Below are positions 1 to 4,570 of a stretch of 5,811 nt of DNA, one piece after another (position 1 is the first letter of the stretch; the number at the start of each line of letters is the position of its first letter). The position numbers and the translations under genes were made by a program. The notes beneath the pieces are model-generated. The model made no database searches, had not been told where the DNA came from, and was given only the letters and a program-made list of their open reading frames with translations. Source of the stretch: an uncultured Eggerthella sp. (lineage in GTDB: Bacteria > Actinomycetota > Coriobacteriia > Coriobacteriales > Eggerthellaceae); assembly GCA_900551155.1 (NCBI GenBank), contig URVA01000090.1:1-5811 (forward strand). Reading direction: 5' to 3'.

Positions 1-1235
1 TATTTGCCCGATTGGACCAAAACACCTTCAGCTTCATAGGATTTTTCCCAGTCCACCGTGGTTACTCGGCGCTCTTGCACACCATTCAATTCAGCAAACA
101 GCGGATCATCTTCGCCCAGAATGATAGGAATAATAGGCAGATCATATTTGCGCGCAAACTCGAAGTCACGCTGGTCACCACAAGGAACCGCCATTACAGC
201 GCCCGTACCATAATCAGCCACGATATAATCTGCAACCCAAACAGGCACCTTTTCGCCATTAACAGGATTAATAACGTAGCGACCCGTAAAAGTACCATGC
301 TTTTCGCGATCGCCCTGCGCACGTTCAACTGCGCTTACCTTTGAAGCGGCTTCAACCAATTCCTTTACCGCAGCCTCATATTCGCTGCCTTCTACAAGCT
401 CCATCAGCTTAGGAGATTCAGGGGCCAACAGGAAAAAACTGCAGCCAAACAGCGTATCGGGACGCGTAGTGAAAACAGTAATGATGTCGTCATCGGTAGG
501 ATTTTCTGGAGCGTTGCCATCCTTGTCGCAAAGCAGGAAGTCAACTTCGGCACCTTCAGAACGACCAATCCAGTTAGCTTGCATCTGCTTTACTGGTTCT
601 GGCCAACCATCCAACTGGTCAAGATCGTCAAGCAATTCTTGAGCATAATCGGTGATCTTAAAATACCACTGGGTAAGATCGCGCTTTTCTACTGCGCCAT
701 GGCAACGCCAGCATTCACCTTCGGTAACCTGTTCGTTAGCCAAAACCGTCTTGCAGTTAGGGCACCAATTAACAGGCGAATTGCGGCGCTCTACCAAGCC
801 GCGCTTCCAGAACTGCAAAAAGATCCACTGACCCCAGCGATAGTACTCTGGATCGCATGCTACAACGGTTCGATCCCAGTCATACGAAAAGCCCATGCGC
901 TTAAAGCTAGCTTTTTGGGTTTCGATATTTGCATACGTCCATGTAGCAGGATGACTGTTGTGCTTAATAGCAGCATTCTCTGCAGGAAGACCAAACGCAT
1001 CCCAGCCCATAGGATGAAGCACATCATAACCACGCATAGTGTAATAACGTGCCGTTACATCGCCTAAAGTGTAGTTGCGAACATGGCCCATATGAATGTC
1101 GCCCGAAGGATACGGGAACATCTCAAGCACATAGCGCTTTGGTTTTGACTCATCTTCACGAGCAGTATAGGCACCCGTGTCCGCCCAAACCTTTTGCCAA
1201 TGTGGCTCAATTTCATGTGGGTTGTATTCTTTCAT
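1..1235 (-). CDS. leuS: Leucyl-tRNA synthetase, N-terminal part (runs off the left edge)
   Basis: Class I aminoacyl-tRNA synthetase that charges tRNA-Leu with leucine in the cytoplasm. The 411 codons present are roughly half of a bacterial LeuS (usually 800-870 residues). Visible landmarks: the ATP-binding HIGH-type motif HMGH at residues 48-51 within FPYPSGDIHMGHVRNY; HPMGWDAFGLPAENAA near 74-89; a zinc-binding insertion with CPNC (Cys158, Cys161) and CWRC (Cys175, Cys178); NWIGRS at 221-226 leading into the CP1 editing domain; the Thr-rich editing motif TTRPDTLFG at 256-264; and GTGAVMAVP at 343-351 followed by CGDQRD, whose Asp354 aligns with the editing-site Asp (many family members have His just before it, here Gly). 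The C-terminal half, including KMSKS and the anticodon-binding domain, lies outside. The ATG at 1235 is preceded by AAGGA with a 6-base spacer, and the protein begins like other LeuS. The 191-base upstream gap carries a strong stem-loop. Confidence 0.97.
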   Translation of the reverse strand, partial: MKEYNPHEIEPHWQKVWADTGAYTAREDESKPKRYVLEMFPYPSGDIHMGHVRNYTLGDVTARYYTMRGYDVLHPMGWDAFGLPAENAAIKHNSHPATWTYANIETQKASFKRMGFSYDWDRTVVACDPEYYRWGQWIFLQFWKRGLVERRNSPVNWCPNCKTVLANEQVTEGECWRCHGAVEKRDLTQWYFKITDYAQELLDDLDQLDGWPEPVKQMQANWIGRSEGAEVDFLLCDKDGNAPENPTDDDIITVFTTRPDTLFGCSFFLLAPESPKLMELVEGSEYEAAVKELVEAASKVSAVERAQGDREKHGTFTGRYVINPVNGEKVPVWVADYIVADYGTGAVMAVPCGDQRDFEFARKYDLPIIPIILGEDDPLFAELNGVQERRVTTVDWEKSYEAEGVLVQSGK

Positions 1236-1277
1236 AGGTCAATCCTTTTTCTGTATACATTTCCTGTATGCAAGGCT

Positions 1278-1297
1278 GCCAATATACGCCAATATAC
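1278..1297. repeat. Perfect tandem repeat of GCCAATATAC (2 copies)
   Basis: The 10-mer GCCAATATAC occurs twice head to tail at 1278-1287 and 1288-1297. A degenerate third copy, GCCAACTATA, is at 1304-1313. The array lies in the leuS 5' leader, 43 to 78 bases upstream of the start codon. One helical turn between copies would suit a DNA-binding protein, but this may be chance; no known operator is recognised. Confidence 0.5.
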
Positions 1298-1319
1298 AAG
1301 ACCGCCAACTATAAACTGT

Positions 1320-1377
1320 AAGGACGCCTTGTTCGTTCAGTGCGAATTAATCACAACTCACGAAACAAAGCGTCCTT
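1320..1377 (-). promoter_or_regulatory. Long stem-loop between the secreted-protein gene and leuS
   Basis: Read on the minus strand, the arm at 1377-1361 (AAGGACGCTTTGTTTCG) pairs with 1335-1320 (CGAACAAGGCGTCCTT). This gives 16 base pairs with one G-U wobble and one bulged U, around a 25-base loop. No U-run follows (ACAGTTTATAG comes next), so it is not a canonical intrinsic terminator. It could be a leader structure of leuS, a weak or factor-assisted terminator for the upstream gene, or an mRNA-stabilising 3' end. The T-box core sequence (AGGGTGGNACCGCG) is absent, so the usual T-box class is not supported. Confidence 0.6.
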
Positions 1378-1378
1378 C

Positions 1379-1408
1379 ATTATAAAACCGAATTATTACA
1401 AGCGGGAA
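1379..1408 (-). promoter_or_regulatory. Possible leuS promoter
   Basis: A perfect -10 hexamer TATAAT lies at 1384-1379 on the minus strand, just before the stem-loop and after the stop codon of the preceding gene. The best -35 at 18-base spacing is TTCCCG (1408-1403), only 3 of 6 matches, so the assignment rests on the -10. A start site near 1372 would fall inside the first arm of the stem-loop and leave a leader of about 137 bases. Confidence 0.3.
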
Positions 1409-1426
1409 AATAGACCAAAAAATTGG

Positions 1427-2545
1427 TTACAGAATACGGTAAGAAACCGTTCGAACTCCCCACGCTTGACATGATTTAAAACCAAATGCCTTAAATACTC
1501 CTGGCTGCAAGTCAAGATGACGTGCGCCGCCCGACAAACCACCGCAGTCGTTGATGGTAGCAACAACAGTTTTGCCGCCGTATTTAATCTCAATCGCATG
1601 ACCATAATAAGAAGAACGATTAGGCCAGCTGAGAGGGATTGCAACACCCATGGAGTTGTCGTCGCAAATAGCGCCCGTTGCTGTAGTACCAGGGTTAGGA
1701 GTATAGGGGTCGGTAGATCCGCCATATGCTGAAGCAGGACCCGACTTCCATCCCTTTGAAGAATCGGCGCTTCCCGATCCGCTACCAGAACTGCCCGAGG
1801 AAGATCCGTTAGAGCCGCTACCTGAAGATTCAGAGCCGCCACTTGCTGCAGGACGATCGGTGTTGGTGTCCCAATCGGAGCTTTCTTTTTCACCATCGCT
1901 CGCAGATTCTTCTTTTTCCATTTGCTCTGCCTGAGCCTGAAGTTTAGCAAGCTGCTCTTGTGATTCCTTGATAGAAGAAACCTTTGCAGACGCGTCAGAA
2001 ACTACTTGTTCTGCCTCTGCTTTCTTTTCTTCAGCTTGATCAAGAACTTCCTGTTGGGTATCGCGCTTAGAATTCAAATCATCAAGCGCAGTATTAAACT
2101 TCTCGTTGAGCTGACGTTGCTCTTCAATGATTTCTGCCTGGTCTTCTTGAATAGCAGTGTAGTAGGTCATGTTCGTTACGAAATCCGAAATACTATCGGA
2201 AGAGAGAACAATATTTACCAGTGAAAGCCCACCGTCACTTTTGTATTCAGCAAGAACGGCATTTCCCAATACTTCCTGGCCTTCAAGCATTGCCTGCTGA
2301 GCTTCTTGCACCTTTTGAGTAGTAGTTGAAATTTCTGCGTCAAGGTCGTTTATCTGAGATTGCAATTCGTTATATTCTGCAGAAATTGCATCTAACTCAA
2401 CCGAAGCAGCATCAAGCGTTGCCTGAGCATCAGAAAGTTCATCTGCATAGGCTGGTTGAGCCCCCAACATTGGAAGCATCAACGAAAGAGCCAGCAGAAT
2501 GCTCATAACCGTAGCGCCAAGCGCTTTTTTTGTTCGCGTAAACAT
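1427..2545 (-). CDS. Secreted coiled-coil protein with C-terminal RlpA-like (DPBB) domain
   Basis: A 372-residue exported protein, probably acting on or in the cell wall. Residues 1-34 form a Sec signal peptide: basic n-region (RTKK), hydrophobic core at 12-27, likely cleavage after AYA (34|35). Residues 36-212 are a Gln/Glu/Ala-rich coiled coil of the CwlO/PcsB type, including the hinge-like LSLVNIVLSSDSISDF. Residues 215-265 are a low-complexity Ser/Gly linker. Residues 285-372 resemble the double-psi beta-barrel of RlpA and of Rpf-associated domains: TGAICDDNSMGVAIP, GHAIEIKYGGKTVVATIND (Asp333) and HLDLQPGVFKAFG (Asp345). Cys334 and Cys359 could form a disulfide. I infer a peptidoglycan-binding or lytic function; RlpA-like domains are not always enzymatic. 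The start at 2545 lacks a clear Shine-Dalgarno, but an in-frame TGA lies eight codons upstream, and starting at Met14 would remove the basic n-region. The gene has its own candidate promoter and follows the guaB terminator. Confidence 0.88.
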   Translation of the reverse strand: MFTRTKKALGATVMSILLALSLMLPMLGAQPAYADELSDAQATLDAASVELDAISAEYNELQSQINDLDAEISTTTQKVQEAQQAMLEGQEVLGNAVLAEYKSDGGLSLVNIVLSSDSISDFVTNMTYYTAIQEDQAEIIEEQRQLNEKFNTALDDLNSKRDTQQEVLDQAEEKKAEAEQVVSDASAKVSSIKESQEQLAKLQAQAEQMEKEESASDGEKESSDWDTNTDRPAASGGSESSGSGSNGSSSGSSGSGSGSADSSKGWKSGPASAYGGSTDPYTPNPGTTATGAICDDNSMGVAIPLSWPNRSSYYGHAIEIKYGGKTVVATINDCGGLSGGARHLDLQPGVFKAFGFKSCQAWGVRTVSYRIL

Positions 2546-2597
2546 GCATAAAAGTGTAACGTAGAATCACTATTCTTCATAATTGCTACAGCCGTTG

Positions 2598-2627
2598 ATT
2601 AAAGCCCTTCCCTGTTGCATTTCACAA
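2598..2627 (-). promoter_or_regulatory. Candidate sigma-70-type promoter for the secreted coiled-coil protein gene
   Basis: On the minus strand, TTGTGA (2627-2622, 4 of 6 matches to TTGACA) and TTTAAT (2603-2598, 5 of 6 matches to TATAAT) are separated by 18 bases. Transcription would begin near 2591 and give a leader of about 45 bases. The placement, downstream of the guaB terminator and upstream of the gene, is sensible, but the call is based on motif matching alone. Confidence 0.35.
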
Positions 2628-2628
2628 A

Positions 2629-2787
2629 CTACCTGATAAAGCGCACTTTTTTAGCATTTTCGCCAGTACCTATTTCTGGGAGATTTTGTGAAGAGAAACA
2701 CTCCATCGCCCCTTCATCGCTTTCAGTATCTGCTGACTCAAAAAGAGAACGCACCTGCACAATAAGTTCCACGCCAACAAAAAACAT
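2629..2787 (-). CDS. Doubtful 52-residue ORF in the guaB-downstream gap
   Basis: An open frame of 52 codons runs from an ATG at 2787 to a TAG at 2629. It begins MFFVGVELIVQVRSLF, continues with an acidic stretch (ESADTESDEG) and ends with a basic tail (KKVRFIR). AGGA lies 6 bases before the ATG, an acceptable ribosome site. Against it being a gene: the ATG and the AGGA are inside the guaB terminator hairpin, so a transcript crossing it would hide or lose the start; the opposite strand is equally open here; and I recognise no family. It may be chance, or a remnant. It is listed only so that the 340-base gap is fully described. Confidence 0.15.
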   Translation of the reverse strand: MFFVGVELIVQVRSLFESADTESDEGAMECFSSQNLPEIGTGENAKKVRFIR

Positions 2788-2816
2788 CCCCAATCCTATT
2801 AAGAATCGGGGATGTT
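2779..2816 (-). terminator. Intrinsic terminator of guaB
   Basis: On the minus strand the arm AACATCCCC (2816-2808) pairs perfectly with GGGGATGTT (2791-2783). The stem extends by a G-U and two A-U pairs to 12 bp around a 10-base loop. A run of six T (2784-2779) overlaps the foot of the stem and continues past it. The hairpin begins about 70 bases after the guaB stop codon, as expected for a rho-independent terminator. Confidence 0.9.
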
Positions 2817-2886
2817 CGATTTCTAAAACGCTCGATTGTGCTTAGGTTATCTTTATATCGATTGCGTTTTTTGCCAATTAAAACGA

Positions 2887-4413
2887 CTAACCGCGAATGG
2901 TATTACCTACATAAGGAGTCTTATCCTTAAGCAATACATCGTGTGCGCCGCCTTCAACAATAGAAGTAGAGCTTACTACCGTAAGCTTTGCCTTTTCCTG
3001 GAGTTCAGGGATAGTCAAAGCGCCACAATTGCACATGGTAGATTTAATCTTGGACAAGGTCATATCCACGTTATCCTTCAGAGCACCTGCATAAGGAACG
3101 TAAGAATCAACGCCCTCTTCAAAGGTAAGACCCTTCTTGGAGCCACCCAAGTCGTAACGCTGCCAGTTACGAGCACGAGCAGAGCCTTCGCCCCAGTACT
3201 CTTTCATGTAGCTGCCGTTTACCGTTACACGGTTGGTTGGGCTTTCATCAAAACGAGCGAAGTAACGACCAAGCATCAAGAAGTCAGCACCCATAGCAAG
3301 AGCAAGGGTCATATGATGATCGTAAACAATGCCACCGTCAGAACATACAGGAACATAGATGCCTGTTTCTTTGAAGTATTCATCACGAGCCTTAGCAACC
3401 TCAATCAAAGCAGTTGCCTGGCCACGGCCAATACCCTCCTGCTCACGAGTAATACAGATTGAGCCGCCACCAATACCGACCTTGATAAAGTCAGCACCAG
3501 CTTCTGCCAGGAAGCGGAAACCTTCGGTATCTACCACGTTACCAGCACCAACCTTTACGGAGTTGCCGTAATGATCGCGAATCCACTTAATAGTACGCAG
3601 CTGCCATTCGGAATAACCCTCAGAAGAGTCGATACACAAAACGTCAGCACCTGCTTCGATAAGAGCAGGAACGCGCTCGGCATAATCGCGCGTATTAATA
3701 CCAGCGCCTACCTTATAGCGCTTATGAGAGTCAAGGAGTTCATGAGGGTTGGACTTATGCTGTTCGTAGTCCTTACGGAATACCATATACATAAGGTTGT
3801 CATTGTCATCAACAATAGGCAGCGAATTAAGCTTGTTGTCCCAAATGATGTCGTTTGCTTCTTTTAAGCTAGTATCAGCAGAAGCAACAATAAGCTTTTC
3901 GCGTGGGGTCATAAATTCAGAAACAGGGGTATCCAAATCCATACGAGACAAACGGTAATCACGACCCGTAACAATACCAAGCAACTTGCCCTGAGGATGA
4001 CCACCTTCCGTCACGGGCATAGTGGTATGACCGTTCTTTTCCTTAAGTGCTACCACATCATGCAACGTTGCATTAGGAGTAAGGTTAGAATCGCTGCGTA
4101 CAAAACCTGCCTTATGATCTTTAACACGGCTTACCATAGCCGCCTGAGACTCGATGGTTTGAGAACCGTAGATAAAGGAAAGACCACCCTGCTGAGCAAG
4201 TGCTACTGCCATGCCGTCATCGGATACTGCCTGCATGATTGCAGATACCATAGGAATAGAAAGCGTCAGAGGGCATTCTTCTTCGCCTTTACGGAAGCGC
4301 ACCAAAGGAGTGCTTAAATTTACCGCCTCAGGAATACATTCAGATGAAGAATATCCTGGAACTAACAGATATTCATTAAATGTACGAGAAGGTTCGTCGA
4401 AATAATAAGCCAT
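2887..4413 (-). CDS. guaB: Inosine-5'-monophosphate dehydrogenase, Tritrichomonas-like type
   Basis: Cytoplasmic enzyme that oxidises IMP to XMP with NAD+, the committed step to guanine nucleotides. With the start chosen it is 508 residues, close to the roughly 500 of the family. Numbering from the longer frame that begins at 4473 (subtract 20 for this start): FNEYLLVPG near 32-40; paired CBS domains about 115-235 (LLGIVTGRDYR, FMTPREKL); NAD-site Asp282 in CIDSSEG; catalytic loop GIGGGSICITREQ with Cys340; IMP-binding Asp379 in CSDGGI; mobile flap with the Arg439-Tyr440 dyad in NWQRYDLGG. The sequence closely resembles, from memory, the T. foetus enzyme. Two ATGs are possible. The ATG at 4413 has AAGGGG with a 6-base spacer and gives an N-terminus (MAYYFDEPSRTFNEYLL) matching that homolog. 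The ATG at 4473 adds 20 unmatched residues and its AGGGG is only 4 bases away and lies in a hairpin. I prefer 4413. A terminator follows the gene. Confidence 0.96.
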   Translation of the reverse strand: MAYYFDEPSRTFNEYLLVPGYSSSECIPEAVNLSTPLVRFRKGEEECPLTLSIPMVSAIMQAVSDDGMAVALAQQGGLSFIYGSQTIESQAAMVSRVKDHKAGFVRSDSNLTPNATLHDVVALKEKNGHTTMPVTEGGHPQGKLLGIVTGRDYRLSRMDLDTPVSEFMTPREKLIVASADTSLKEANDIIWDNKLNSLPIVDDNDNLMYMVFRKDYEQHKSNPHELLDSHKRYKVGAGINTRDYAERVPALIEAGADVLCIDSSEGYSEWQLRTIKWIRDHYGNSVKVGAGNVVDTEGFRFLAEAGADFIKVGIGGGSICITREQEGIGRGQATALIEVAKARDEYFKETGIYVPVCSDGGIVYDHHMTLALAMGADFLMLGRYFARFDESPTNRVTVNGSYMKEYWGEGSARARNWQRYDLGGSKKGLTFEEGVDSYVPYAGALKDNVDMTLSKIKSTMCNCGALTIPELQEKAKLTVVSSTSIVEGGAHDVLLKDKTPYVGNTIRG

Positions 4414-4473
4414 GTAGCACCCCTTGCCTAAAGTTTCTTCTATTACCCTACGATTGCTGTTTAATGTCTTCAT

Positions 4474-4495
4474 CTTACCCCTATTTGCGGGTAAG
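4474..4495 (-). promoter_or_regulatory. guaB: Hairpin at the guaB mRNA 5' end hiding the upstream Shine-Dalgarno
   Basis: On the minus strand CTTACCC (4495-4489) pairs perfectly with GGGTAAG (4480-4474), a 7-bp stem with an 8-base loop. It ends exactly against the upstream ATG at 4473 and buries the AGGGG in front of it. Given the TATAAT at 4509-4504, the transcript would start about two bases before this stem. A second GGGTAA at 4448-4443 could compete for the same CTTACCC arm. The structure is seen in the sequence; any regulatory role is inferred. Confidence 0.5.
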
Positions 4496-4503
4496 TTTTC
4501 ACC

Positions 4504-4532
4504 ATTATAGTCACGTGCACGCCATATGGCAT
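4504..4532 (-). promoter_or_regulatory. guaB: guaB promoter
   Basis: A perfect -10 TATAAT lies at 4509-4504. At 17-base spacing there is ATGCCA at 4532-4527, which matches TTGACA at 4 of 6 positions. The predicted start site near 4497 leaves about 84 bases before the preferred guaB ATG, or about 24 before the upstream ATG. No U-tailed hairpin separates this promoter from the aminopeptidase gene upstream, so some read-through into guaB is possible. Confidence 0.6.
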
Positions 4533-4533
4533 G
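4518..4533. promoter_or_regulatory. Palindrome over the guaB -35, possible operator
   Basis: GCCATATGGC at 4521-4530 is a perfect 10-bp palindrome. It extends to 16 bp (4518-4533) with one mismatched pair. It overlaps the likely -35 hexamer, where a bound repressor would block RNA polymerase. A second short palindrome, CACGTG, lies in the spacer at 4512-4517. No known regulator motif is matched with confidence. Confidence 0.35.
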
Positions 4534-4570
4534 ACTTTATTTATATTTTTTCCATTAACGCAATTGAACG

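Noticed and set aside
1236..1426. T-box riboswitch in front of leuS
   Set aside because: The location and the AAGGACGC/GCGTCCTT stem invite the idea, but the conserved AGGGTGGNACCGCG core and a U-tailed terminator are missing, and the leader is short for a T-box.
1396..1950. A 184-codon minus-strand frame overlapping the secreted coiled-coil gene
   Set aside because: It lies in another frame over the repetitive Ser/Gly linker and DPBB region, has no recognisable domain, and is explained by the repeated codons of the real gene, which has a signal peptide and known domains.
2836..3462. A 208-codon plus-strand frame antisense to guaB
   Set aside because: It is antisense to a strongly conserved enzyme and has no ribosome site or recognisable domain. 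Other plus-strand frames across leuS, guaB and the aminopeptidase gene were dropped for the same reason.
4414..4510. Purine riboswitch in front of guaB
   Set aside because: The predicted leader is under 90 bases and consists mainly of a 7-bp hairpin and the two start regions. The three-way junction and conserved loop sequences of purine aptamers are not present.
4551..4570. Terminator after the aminopeptidase gene
   Set aside because: The CAATTG palindrome and following A-rich stretch do not form a GC-rich stem followed by a U-run on the minus strand.
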